Below are positions 23,821 through 31,811 of a stretch of DNA of 45,487 nt, piece after piece; position 1 is the stretch's first letter, and each line of letters opens with the position of its first letter. Below the pieces are notes generated by a model. The model saw only the letters and a list, made by a program, of their open reading frames with translations. It had not been told where the DNA came from and searched no databases. Made by a program: the position numbers and the translations under genes. This DNA is from JASFTV01 sp050050615 (GTDB taxonomy: Bacteria; Desulfobacterota; DSM-4660; Desulfatiglandales; HGW-15): NCBI GenBank assembly GCA_050050615.1, contig JASFTV010000002.1:1-45487 (forward strand), given 5' to 3'.

Positions 23821-24759
23821 GTGGGAAAGGAGACAGGCCATAGCGTCATCATAACCGATGTCACTCTAAGGGAGTACGGCCAGAATATACCATCCAAGTA
23901 CCTGCACATTTTTACCCCTCAAATTAGGGTGGAGATCGCCTTGAGACTGATAAAAGCGGGATTCACCCAGTTGGAAATCTTCTCCTGCGTTCACCCCAAA
24001 GTCGCTCCAGCCATGAACAAAGAGGCCTTGAACAAGATTTCGAAGGATTTAGGCTGGCTTGATGGCATCCATTTCATCACCCTTGTCCCCAATAAAAAGG
24101 GCTATGAAAACTTCATGGCCATGAGTCTTGGACCCGATGGTTATGAACACACCATGGGCGCTTTCTTTTCAGCCGTTGAGGCTCATAACAGGGCCAATCT
24201 AGGAAGATCCATCAGCGAAACGGTTCAAGAATACACCCCCATCATAAAAGACGCCGTGGCCAAAAACACAAGGGTTGTTGGATACGTCTCAGCAGCATTT
24301 GGATATGCTGAATCCGAAAACGGTGTTGTCCTAAAACCGGACCAGGACGACTTGAATGAGTACATCGATTTCTACCTTGATCTGGGCGCAGAGAGCGTAA
24401 CCCTTTCAGATCTTCAGGGTATTGCGGATCAAGATGAGACTGGCAGGGTTTTTGAGACGATCATAAATAAGAGGAAGGGGAGGGATGTGGAGAAGCTGGG
24501 CTATCACCCCCATCATATTTCAGGGGAAAAGGCGATAGCTAACAGCAAAGTGGCTTACGACCTTGGCATCAGGCGTTTCGATGCGTCCCTCGGGGGTACC
24601 GGGGGCTGCGTTACGGGCGCCCCCGGCAACCAACCAACCGAGGCGCTTGTTCATTTTATGAATGAATCGGGTGTTGAAACTGGAATCAATGAAGCAGAGG
24701 TATTTTTTCTGAGCGAAACGGTGCAAAAGGAACTTTACAGCAGGATTAACCTTTTGTGA
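23821..24759 (+). CDS. HMG-CoA-lyase-like / pyruvate carboxyltransferase domain protein
   Basis: A DRE-TIM metallolyase, 312 residues. ITDVTLREYGQN carries the divalent-metal Asp (13) and the catalytic Arg (17). GYHPHHISGEKAIANS holds the metal-binding His pair. The mobile loop GGTGGCVTGAPGNQPTEALV has the catalytic Cys and closely matches hydroxymethylglutaryl-CoA lyases. Likely C-C cleavage of a 3-hydroxy-3-methylglutaryl-type CoA ester, or a related condensation. The start is GTG with AAGGAA upstream. Downstream of the FabD-like gene by 160 bases. Confidence 0.83.
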   Translation: MGKETGHSVIITDVTLREYGQNIPSKYLHIFTPQIRVEIALRLIKAGFTQLEIFSCVHPKVAPAMNKEALNKISKDLGWLDGIHFITLVPNKKGYENFMAMSLGPDGYEHTMGAFFSAVEAHNRANLGRSISETVQEYTPIIKDAVAKNTRVVGYVSAAFGYAESENGVVLKPDQDDLNEYIDFYLDLGAESVTLSDLQGIADQDETGRVFETIINKRKGRDVEKLGYHPHHISGEKAIANSKVAYDLGIRRFDASLGGTGGCVTGAPGNQPTEALVHFMNESGVETGINEAEVFFLSETVQKELYSRINLL

Positions 24760-24814
24760 AAAGGACTCCTTGATCGTAACCCCAAGAGCACTGCCGTCAT
24801 CTCTGGCAGAGCCT

Positions 24815-24990
24815 GGACAGCGTTTCCTTGTTCACATGTCATTTCGACCCCTTCGAGTAACTCAGAGCCTGCCGGAGGGGTAAACTCCGGGAGAAATCCT
24901 GGAAACCCATTGGCACTGTAAGATTTCTCCCTCCGTTTGCACGGGGGTCGAAATGACCGTATGGCCCCAGTACTTAGGAAACGCTCTGCT
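24815..24990. repeat. MITE-like repeat, copy A2
   Basis: Same orientation as A1. It runs from CAGCGTTTCCTTGTTCACAT to AGGAAACGCTCTGCT with the interior CATTTCGACCCCTTCGAGT, and ends with CACGGGGGTCGAAATGACC before the right arm. About 40 bases shorter than A1. It fills the gap between the convergent HMGL-like genes. Confidence 0.8.
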
Positions 24991-25033
24991 ATTTCCCGCC
25001 CTTGCGAGCTTGAGAGTTATCCGCCTTGCGGAT

Positions 25034-26212
25034 TTATTTCCTCTTCAATACCTCTTTCGGCACCTCCGCCTTTTCCGGCCATCCCTCGGGGATGATCTGG
25101 CCGGCTTTTTCTTTGAACTTGTCTTTGAGTTTATCCAGCTTGGGCCGCTTGAATTCCTCTCGGGGCTCCTTAGGGATCCTGCCGTTCAGGATCGCTTCTG
25201 AACGCAGTCTTCTGCCGATGGTCCTCTCCATCAGTGTGCCGAGCTCCAGGATCCGATCGATATCAATGGCTCCGACATTCACGCCCATCTCGTCCAACAT
25301 GACACACATATCCTCAAAGGTGACCAGCCCAACCACGTTCGGATCTCTATAATAGTAGGACCCTGTACCCGGAACAGGCGTTCTGTCGAGGAAATTCGCC
25401 GGCTGCCCACCGAGCCCACCCAGCGTGCCTTCAAAGATCTCGATGCCCGTCTGAAGGGCGGCAAGCACATTGGCCAGGCCCCAACCCCTGGTGACATGGA
25501 AATGGGCCACATGCAAATCCGGATTGGGAAGCTCGTCCAATATCATGGAATAATACCGATATACCTGGTTGGGAGGTGCAGAGCCGTCATGGTCGGCATG
25601 TTCAATATCATCGGCACCGATGCTCAGCCACCGTTTTGTGAATTCTACGGCCTCCTCCAATTTTGTGGGCCCGGATATGGGGCTTCCCCAGATCGTACTC
25701 ACTGTGCCGCACATTTTAATGCCTGCATCCTTGCATTTTTTGATGCATCGCTCCGCCTCTTTCCAGTACTCGGGCAAGGTTGTGCCGCTGTTTGCAAAAT
25801 GATGCTGCTCATCGGTTGAAACCATCATCAAGACGCGATCCGGGCCGTATCCCTGCTCCTTAAGTCTAATAGCCCGGTCCACAGAAGGCTCTCGGATGGT
25901 TATGGCCGTCCACTCGATATCCTCCGGATTGATACCCTTCCTGGCCAGTCTCTTGGCAAAATACTCATCCTGTTTGATCCCCTTTAACACCTCTTCAGCG
26001 TCCTTGAACTGGGGCATGATCCGGGGATTCCCCAGATTGGTCGCCTCAACTCGCTTCACACCTGCCAAGGCCAGTTCCTGGAGGTAGTATATCTTGGCAT
26101 CTGTGGGAATCCATGATTCCTCGTGCTGAAACCCGTCCCGGATGGTTATATCCGCCAGTCTGACCTTTTTGGGCATCTTTGGATGCACCTTAAAGATATC
26201 GTATTCACTCAT
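25034..26212 (-). CDS. HMGL-like (DRE-TIM) lyase/synthase paralogue
   Basis: A 392-residue DRE-TIM metallolyase. LADITIRDGFQHEESW has the metal Asp and catalytic Arg; HVAHFHVTRGWG holds the metal-binding His pair. The loop is GGLGGQPANF, with Gln where HMG-CoA lyases have Cys, so it is probably not a standard HMG-CoA lyase. A charged C-terminal extension of about 45 residues is present. AGGAGG precedes the ATG. It lies 320 bases downstream of the carboxyltransferase gene on the same strand and probably shares its pathway. The substrate is not predictable. Confidence 0.8.
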   Translation of the reverse strand: MSEYDIFKVHPKMPKKVRLADITIRDGFQHEESWIPTDAKIYYLQELALAGVKRVEATNLGNPRIMPQFKDAEEVLKGIKQDEYFAKRLARKGINPEDIEWTAITIREPSVDRAIRLKEQGYGPDRVLMMVSTDEQHHFANSGTTLPEYWKEAERCIKKCKDAGIKMCGTVSTIWGSPISGPTKLEEAVEFTKRWLSIGADDIEHADHDGSAPPNQVYRYYSMILDELPNPDLHVAHFHVTRGWGLANVLAALQTGIEIFEGTLGGLGGQPANFLDRTPVPGTGSYYYRDPNVVGLVTFEDMCVMLDEMGVNVGAIDIDRILELGTLMERTIGRRLRSEAILNGRIPKEPREEFKRPKLDKLKDKFKEKAGQIIPEGWPEKAEVPKEVLKRK

Positions 26213-26532
26213 CCTATCCCTCCTTGGACCCTCGGGTTCACCGGGGGCAAATAATATACCTGGATTCCGAAATTCGACAAATGGACCTCCCGCCCGCTTC
26301 AGCGGGGAGATGGCCGTCTTTCACCACCCTGCTTGAATCTAACCCCTTGGTAACTTTCAAAAGTGTTCCCATGGCTGAGGCCTTATGTCTCCATCGCTTT
26401 GCCTGCCTAGGGAGGCCATGATCTTTTTCGAAAGGGGATATCTCATAAAAAGAATCCCGCCGGACCTTGCCGTGGCCGACAAAAGGCTTCCCGCAAGGGA
26501 AGGATAGTCGATGCGAACACTTTTGAACATCA
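26213..26532. other. Intergenic stretch with repeat fragments
   Basis: No gene seen. It contains CCCGCCCGCTTCAGCGGGGAG, a weak relative of repeat family B, and TTCGAAAGGGGATATCTCAT (26427-26446), which recurs with one change at 2601-2620. Confidence 0.4.
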
Positions 26533-28272
26533 CTAACCCTTAATGGACCTTGGAAGCAGCATCTGATGGTGCGGGCAGATACTCGTTGGATTTTGATAGC
26601 AGGCTCTCGCAAAACCCACAAAATAGTCCCTCAGCTTTGCCATGGGGACAATCTCATCCACCAGACCCGCTTTTGCACAGTATATGGGCCTTGATTGATC
26701 ATTGTACTGTTGGGCAAGAACATTCATTTTGTCAATCACGGGATCAAGGGGCCTGGCCGCATCCTGTTCTTTAACCAACCGCCGTGCAAAAGCAGCCGCA
26801 GCAGCCGTCTCCCCATGCATGACATAGATCTCCGTGGTCGCCACGCCCAAGGTAAAGGCATTGTTCCTGGTTGCCTGAGGCCCGCCCATGATATAGTGAG
26901 CCGCAGCCGTCCCTTTTCTCAAAACAACGCACAGCATGGGCAAATGTGAGCACTCAATGGAGTAAATCAGAGATTGCCCGAGGCCGAGAAGCTCCGCCTG
27001 CTCAGCAATATCCCCCACGTCAATGCCACTGGTATCCTGAAACCATATCATGGGGATCTTATCCCGGCTGCAGAACATGACCATTTCGTTCATCTTTATA
27101 AGCCCTTCCCTGTAAAGCTTCGCACCAATACCCATGTAATGACCTTTCGCGTATCCGGGATAGTCTTTTCCCAAGAACCCCTGGCGATTGGCAATCACCC
27201 CGATCGGAAAACCGTCTATCTTGGCAATGCCGCAGTAGACTTCAGGCCCGTAGTCCGGCCTGTATTCCATGTGTTCGCTTGCATCAAAAAGCCTGGCCAG
27301 CACCTGTTCAATACTGTAAACCCTTTTCTGATTGAAGGCGACGATGCGGTTCAGCTCCTCCGGCGGATACGCCGGGTCGGCAGGTTGGGCTACCCTGAAC
27401 GTTGATGGGTCATAACAGGGCATCCCTGCCATGCAGTTTCTCAGGGCGTCGAGAACGCCCTCTTCCGTGTCGAACACCTCCCGCATAAAACCGGTCTTGT
27501 CATAGTGAATCCTGACGCCTCCGGGAGGCGCCTGTTTGAACTTTCTTGTGGCGTCAATGAGCGTCTCCGCACCCTCGAGATCAAAGTATCCTTTGGGAGA
27601 CATGCCGCTCACAATCCCTCCGCCGCCCACCGCCATGTTGGATTTCTCATGGGCAAAGATGATGGCCGGGCTGATGGCATGATACCCACCACCAGCCGGA
27701 TTTGTGCCGTACATGCCGACGATCACCGGTATGCCCTTTTCAGCCAGCTCGGAATGCCTGAAAAACGTTCTTCCCCCGGAGCGTCTGCCCGCATAGACCT
27801 TCTCCTGCTCTGTGAGCTTGACCCCACTGCAGTTGAGGACCCAGACGAGGGGAATATTCAGGCGCTCGGCAATGTCCTGGGCCCGAAAAACATGCTCTCG
27901 CTGACCCGCAATCCATGCCCCGGCAAGAACTTTGTTATCCGAGGCAATGATCACGGCGTACCGACCCGATATCTTGCCCAGACCGGTGATAACCCCGGTC
28001 GTTCTCTCCTCGTTGAACTCCGGGTCATAAAGGGTGTCCAATGGCAAAAACGTACCCGGGTCGACCAAGAGATCGATCCGTTCCCAGGCTGTCTTCTCTC
28101 CCCGCTTGTGGAGCTTTTCAGAAGGAATTCCCGTCTTCTTCCTCTCCTCTGCGGCTTCGGCTATTTCTTGGTCCACCTTGGATATCTCAAGGGCATTCGC
28201 CTCTCCCTCCGCTTTTTCCTTTTCACTCAGTGCCCTGCCTATGGGGCTCATTTTTTCGAAATACGGTCTCAT
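26533..28272 (-). CDS. gcdA: Glutaconyl-CoA decarboxylase alpha / acyl-CoA carboxyltransferase
   Basis: A 579-residue biotin-dependent carboxyltransferase. It follows the Acidaminococcus GcdA pattern closely over its length: KRGEKTAWERIDLLVDPGTF, VIIASDNKVLAGAW, WVLNCSGVKLTEQEKVY, VGMYGTNPAGGGYHAISP, AVGGGGIVSGMSPKG, IWFQDTSGIDVGDIAEQAEL, LRKGTAAAHYIMGGPQ and the C-terminal CPHHQMLLPR. In that enzyme the alpha subunit moves CO2 from glutaconyl-CoA to biotin, coupled to sodium export by a membrane subunit. No biotin carrier, membrane (GcdB) or biotin carboxylase gene is in the window, so direction and true substrate are open (3-methylglutaconyl-CoA is possible). GGGGG is upstream; 14 bases after the crotonase gene. 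Confidence 0.88.
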   Translation of the reverse strand: MRPYFEKMSPIGRALSEKEKAEGEANALEISKVDQEIAEAAEERKKTGIPSEKLHKRGEKTAWERIDLLVDPGTFLPLDTLYDPEFNEERTTGVITGLGKISGRYAVIIASDNKVLAGAWIAGQREHVFRAQDIAERLNIPLVWVLNCSGVKLTEQEKVYAGRRSGGRTFFRHSELAEKGIPVIVGMYGTNPAGGGYHAISPAIIFAHEKSNMAVGGGGIVSGMSPKGYFDLEGAETLIDATRKFKQAPPGGVRIHYDKTGFMREVFDTEEGVLDALRNCMAGMPCYDPSTFRVAQPADPAYPPEELNRIVAFNQKRVYSIEQVLARLFDASEHMEYRPDYGPEVYCGIAKIDGFPIGVIANRQGFLGKDYPGYAKGHYMGIGAKLYREGLIKMNEMVMFCSRDKIPMIWFQDTSGIDVGDIAEQAELLGLGQSLIYSIECSHLPMLCVVLRKGTAAAHYIMGGPQATRNNAFTLGVATTEIYVMHGETAAAAAFARRLVKEQDAARPLDPVIDKMNVLAQQYNDQSRPIYCAKAGLVDEIVPMAKLRDYFVGFARACYQNPTSICPHHQMLLPRSIKG

Positions 28273-28286
28273 ATTGCGGCACCCCC

Positions 28287-29492
28287 TTATGATCTGTAGT
28301 CTGCGACCCGCTGTTCGAGCGTTGCAGTCAAGCCTGCTCGGAATCTCGGATCTCTGTAAAGCCTGGCATCCGCCTCCATCTCCATTTCAACGAATGATGT
28401 TTCATCAAATGTGGATGGATCGTAACCCTCGAGAAGGGTGCGTAGCCCCTCAATGGACTGCGGTGCCAGAGGTCTTCCCATCTCAGCAATGCTCTCTTTC
28501 ACCTCTTTTAAGGCTTTTCCCCAGATTTGGGAATAGTTCTCCGGATTTTTTCTCCTCTCCACTTCTTGGTAGATGTCCTCCTTTTTGGCCAGAGTGGGCC
28601 GATCCTTTTCATTCACCACTGGGATCTGCTCTACGGCACATGTTGCGATTTCCAGCCCTTTGGGAAGCAGAAGTATCCCTGTCTCATCATTGTGAGCTTC
28701 CAAAGCTTCCAAGTACGCCGCTTTATCAGTCTCAGGATCATCGGTCTTCTGCCGTTTTGGAAAAGGAAAGGGCACATCCACCACGACGTTGTAGATTCCG
28801 ATATCTCTCAGCTGATTCGCCTTTACCTCCTTAGAGGTCATGGCCATATACGCTGCATTGGTGAGACCCGCTTTAACCAGCGTTCTGGCGATCCCTGACC
28901 AACCCGGCATTAAACCGATCATCGCCTCGCTAAAACACAGGCCGCTTCTGGAATCGCCCACCAAGAAATCGGCCATCAGGGGGATCTCCGCCGAACCACC
29001 GAACCGTGTTCCTCCTCCACAAACAGCAACGACCCTCAAATATCGAGCCATCTTTCTGATAAACCCGTGAAGGGCAATGCCCTTCTTCAACCGATTGTCT
29101 GCCCAATCAAAGAGCTGGTCTACCTCCTTTGCTGAGGCTCCGGCACCCTCCTTCTCCTTTTTCATCTCCAGGGTCTTATCCAGTCTGTTCAGGCTTTCCT
29201 TGAGATCGCCCCCCGCATGCACGGGATCATTGGCACCGTAAAGGACAAGAAATTCGAGCTTATCCTTTTTCTGAAAAACCTTGTCCAAGCCTTCTAAATA
29301 AGCATCCAACCCTGGATTTCCCACCTGATGAACCGGTGGATTGTAGTAGCAGAGAATAGCACCGGTCTGGCCTCTGAAGTTCACCTGGTCAATGAAAAGA
29401 TAGGCCTTGCCTTCTGACCACGCATAGATCGGTCCCTGATTTTCATATCCTTGGATGTTGCTGGATCTGATCAACCCTATTGGACCCTTCAT
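28287..29492 (-). CDS. Enoyl-CoA hydratase/isomerase family protein (crotonase fold)
   Basis: A crotonase-fold protein of about 401 residues, longer than ordinary hydratases (about 260). LVLYGANDPVHAGGDLKES forms the first oxyanion-hole part and AVCGGGTRFGGSAEIPLMAD the second. LMPGWSGIARTLVKAG and KANQLRDIGIYNVVVD follow as in the family. The length and a C-terminal helical extension recall ring-opening or unusual hydratases, but I cannot assign one. The start at 29492 is favoured by AAGGGGG eight bases upstream (an ATG at 29510 is possible). It heads an operon with the GcdA-type gene. Confidence 0.8.
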   Translation of the reverse strand: MKGPIGLIRSSNIQGYENQGPIYAWSEGKAYLFIDQVNFRGQTGAILCYYNPPVHQVGNPGLDAYLEGLDKVFQKKDKLEFLVLYGANDPVHAGGDLKESLNRLDKTLEMKKEKEGAGASAKEVDQLFDWADNRLKKGIALHGFIRKMARYLRVVAVCGGGTRFGGSAEIPLMADFLVGDSRSGLCFSEAMIGLMPGWSGIARTLVKAGLTNAAYMAMTSKEVKANQLRDIGIYNVVVDVPFPFPKRQKTDDPETDKAAYLEALEAHNDETGILLLPKGLEIATCAVEQIPVVNEKDRPTLAKKEDIYQEVERRKNPENYSQIWGKALKEVKESIAEMGRPLAPQSIEGLRTLLEGYDPSTFDETSFVEMEMEADARLYRDPRFRAGLTATLEQRVADYRS

Positions 29493-29582
29493 AACATACC
29501 CCCTTATCATTGCCTGTGGTGATTTTTGTACCTTTTCCTTGTCGGCCTCACTGCCATTGGGTTCCAGCCAAAGTTAACTAAT

Positions 29583-29632
29583 AGTGAATCTCCCCGCCCT
29601 TCTAGACGGAGCTCTCTGCCGCGGTTTTTCTA
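29583..29632. repeat. Repeat family B, copy B3
   Basis: GTGAATCTCCCCGCCCTTCT, then GACGGAGCTCTCTGCCGCGG and TTTTTCTA. It directly abuts the left end of MITE-like copy A3. Confidence 0.6.
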
Positions 29633-29842
29633 CAGCGTTTCCCAGGTCGTGTGGCAATACTGTCATTTCGATTCCCGTGCAAACGGCTGGAGAAATCTTA
29701 CAATACCAATGGGTTGCCAAGATTTCTACCGGAGTTTACCCCTTCGGCAGGTTCCCTTCGGTGAACTCAGGGCCAGAGGCAGGGCAGGCTCTGAGTCACT
29801 CGAAGGGGTCGAGATGACATGTTCATAAGGAAACGCTCTACT
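29630..29842. repeat. MITE-like repeat, copy A3 (inverted)
   Basis: The reverse complement of the A1 type. It starts CTACAGCGTTTCCCA and ends AGGAAACGCTCTACT, a 15-base end identical to A1's. Its last two bases form part of the TAG stop of the adjacent response regulator. Confidence 0.85.
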
Positions 29843-30329
29843 AGGCGTAAGGGAAACCTTTCCAAAACTCCTTGTCTTTGTACTGCCAATCCTTCTCGAA
29901 TTTCTCGTCATAGTAGGCACCGAACCTCTCAAGCCAACGCCACCAGGTGCTCTTGCTCTTCTCTTTCGCCTCCAGGACATCCTCTAGGTAGGTGGTGATT
30001 TCAACGATTTTATCTTTGGGCACGTACAGGGCGGCGCCTTCCTTGTGCGACTTGACCGTGTTTTCAGGACTCAGAGCATGGGCGGTCAGCATCACGGCTG
30101 TTACTTTTTTCTGATTCGCAATTTTCAACAGCTCATAACCGTCAACGCCCATGATGTCCAAGATAGCGATATCGAGCTTTTCGGTAGCCAATAGCTTTTT
30201 CGCTTCCTCAAATGTGCTCGCTTTGGAGATTTTGCACATCGTCAACAGCTCTTCCAGGGTTTCCAACACATCAGGCTCATCATCAACGATGAGAATTCTT
30301 TTGCCTTCTAACAAGCTTTTCTTTTCCAT
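29841..30329 (-). CDS. Stand-alone response regulator with Trp-rich tail
   Basis: A 162-residue protein. Residues 10-125 form a receiver domain: acidic pair D16/D17 (ILIVDDEPD), phospho-acceptor D58 (AILDIMG), T82 (MLTAHAL) and K105 (YVPKDK). No output domain. The last 35 residues form an aromatic tail (STWWRWLERFGAYYDEKFEK), perhaps a partner-binding segment. No kinase is nearby. GGGAGG precedes the ATG. The stop codon uses two bases of the adjacent MITE-like element, so the native C-terminus could have been slightly different. Confidence 0.88.
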   Translation of the reverse strand: MEKKSLLEGKRILIVDDEPDVLETLEELLTMCKISKASTFEEAKKLLATEKLDIAILDIMGVDGYELLKIANQKKVTAVMLTAHALSPENTVKSHKEGAALYVPKDKIVEITTYLEDVLEAKEKSKSTWWRWLERFGAYYDEKFEKDWQYKDKEFWKGFPYA

Positions 30330-30532
30330 GTTACCTCCCTTCCTCTTTTCAACTGGTCTCGGACTTCATAGAGCTAAACTGTTACAAAATCTCTAATAAA
30401 AATGTAAACAGTTATATGCAGACCATATTCTAGAAAATATGTCCTTTTAGGGCCTTTTTCAAAGCCAGGAATTTCTTCTTTTATGATTGGCTTTCACAAG
30501 TGTCCAGAATCCTAATTCTTTGTTCAGGTAGC

Positions 30533-30859
30533 CTACCAGTTTGGCCGGGAGTTCACAATGATGATGACGTTCTCAAATTTGCCGGGATTGTACCAGCTGT
30601 GAAGGGCCTCACTGCGATAGTGCATCAAGTCCCCCTCCCTCAAGTGATATTCCTGGTCATTCAGATAAAAGATTAACTCGCCCCGGATGACATAAACGAC
30701 TTCCTCCCCGACATGGCTGATCGGGCCTTTTCCTCACCCTAGGTTTCGCGACCTTTCCGAGACGTTTATGCGACCGTCCTGAATTGTAGTCATGCCGACT
30801 CTGATTGTCAAATCGGTAAGTTGAGTTCGTTCCAGCAGGGAAGCAGGCGTGGTTAGAAA
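30533..30859 (-). pseudogene. Decayed XRE-cupin type regulator
   Basis: The C-terminal part is a clear cupin domain: PISHVGEEVVYVIRGELIFY, then EYHLREGDLMHYRSEALHSW and a final VIIIVNSRPNW. In the same frame upstream are RVGMTTIQDGRINVSERSRN and LG, then an in-frame TGA (30734-30736) where relatives have a sense codon, then GKGPISH. An upstream in-frame TAG cuts it off further, and the helix-turn-helix domain is gone. No selenocysteine context is evident. Likely a dead transcription regulator of the HTH-plus-cupin class. Confidence 0.7.
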
Positions 30860-31016
30860 CTAACAACTATCATATAGTACTCGGGAAATAAGAAATGTAT
30901 TGATCTACTTTTTCAGTATATCGAAGAATTCTTGATCATTTTGTTGTAGGGATGCTAGTATGCATGATGATTTCCTTTTTAGATAGAATCGATCAGTGTC
31001 AACAAAGGGGTTTTCG

Positions 31017-31292
31017 ATGGTTAGACTCAAAGTGACGGTTGAGAGGATTGACGGCTATTGTAATCAGCCCATGTTGGTGGGAGATAACTTCATAGTGGAA
31101 GGTGGGAAGATCATGATTCCTGAGGGTAAGCACATTTGCATGTGGGCCCTGCAGAGTATGATGCCTATCTTCCCGCTTCTACAACGGGTTGAGGAAGAAA
31201 AGGGGGATTGGACCAGCAAAGTCAACCAGTTCTGTTGTCCGGACCCCAAGGGACAGGTTCATTACCGCATAGAAAGGATCAAGGAGAAATGA
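31017..31292 (+). CDS. TIGR04076 family protein
   Basis: A small protein of 91 residues with VTVERIDGYCNQPMLVGDNF, IPEGKHICMWALQSMMPIFP and CCPDPKGQVHYRIER. This cysteine-containing pattern fits the TIGR04076 family of anaerobes, function unknown. It overlaps the ferredoxin gene (ATGA), so it is part of the aldehyde oxidoreductase operon, which suggests an accessory role. The ATG at 31017 with AAAGGGG upstream is preferred to the GTG at 30996. Confidence 0.8.
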   Translation: MVRLKVTVERIDGYCNQPMLVGDNFIVEGGKIMIPEGKHICMWALQSMMPIFPLLQRVEEEKGDWTSKVNQFCCPDPKGQVHYRIERIKEK

Positions 31293-31810
31293 TCACAATC
31301 AATCCCAAGAATTGCTCTGGATGCATCCGCTGCGAGGTCAACTGTTCATTCTTCCACACGGGCAGAGTCGGTCGAAGTCGGGCTCGAGTCAAGGTGGTCA
31401 AGATCGAGGATATCGGGATTGACTACCCTGTCATCTGCCGGCAGTGCGAGGAGCGTTACTGCACAAAGTGTCCCGAGTCTGCGATCGAGATCGGTCCAGA
31501 AGGCCAAATGATCGTGACCCCGACGTTATGCACCTCCTGTGGCACCTGCGAGACCCTCTGCCCCATCGGTGCCATCGAACTCTACGAAGGGATACCGTAT
31601 GTCTGTGACCTATGTGGCGGTAAGCCGAGGTGCGTTGAGCAATGTAACATGGGAGCCATCAATTACGAATCCGAGCATGACGAACCCGCCAGCCTCAAGA
31701 CATTCAAGAAGAGTAGCAAAGGGCTGAATCCAGAAGAAAAGAGGGTTCTGTATGCTCTTGACAGAGCAAGAGAATTGCTGGATCAATGGAAATCAACGGT
31801 AGGGGGTTAG
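31289..31810 (+). CDS. Ferredoxin-like protein with four 4Fe-4S motifs
   Basis: A 173-residue polyferredoxin of the HycB/AOR-associated type. Cys clusters: CSGCIRCEVNC, CRQCEERYCTKCP, CTSCGTCETLCP and CDLCGGKPRCVEQC, enough for four 4Fe-4S clusters. Expected electron acceptor of the downstream aldehyde oxidoreductase. The start at 31289 overlaps the previous stop and has AAGGAG upstream; the longer frame from 31208 lies inside the preceding gene. It ends one base before the AOR gene. Confidence 0.9.
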   Translation: MITINPKNCSGCIRCEVNCSFFHTGRVGRSRARVKVVKIEDIGIDYPVICRQCEERYCTKCPESAIEIGPEGQMIVTPTLCTSCGTCETLCPIGAIELYEGIPYVCDLCGGKPRCVEQCNMGAINYESEHDEPASLKTFKKSSKGLNPEEKRVLYALDRARELLDQWKSTVGG

Positions 31811-31811
31811 A

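Noticed and set aside
27505..28299. 264-codon plus-strand frame opposite the GcdA-type gene
   Set aside because: Antisense shadow; the minus-strand protein is strongly conserved in family motifs.
28034..28834. 266-codon plus-strand frame rich in Ser/Pro/Phe
   Set aside because: Antisense to carboxyltransferase and crotonase genes; low-complexity shadow.
30734..30736. TGA as selenocysteine codon in the cupin frame
   Set aside because: No redox role expected at this position, no obvious SECIS hairpin after it, and the gene also lacks its N-terminus.
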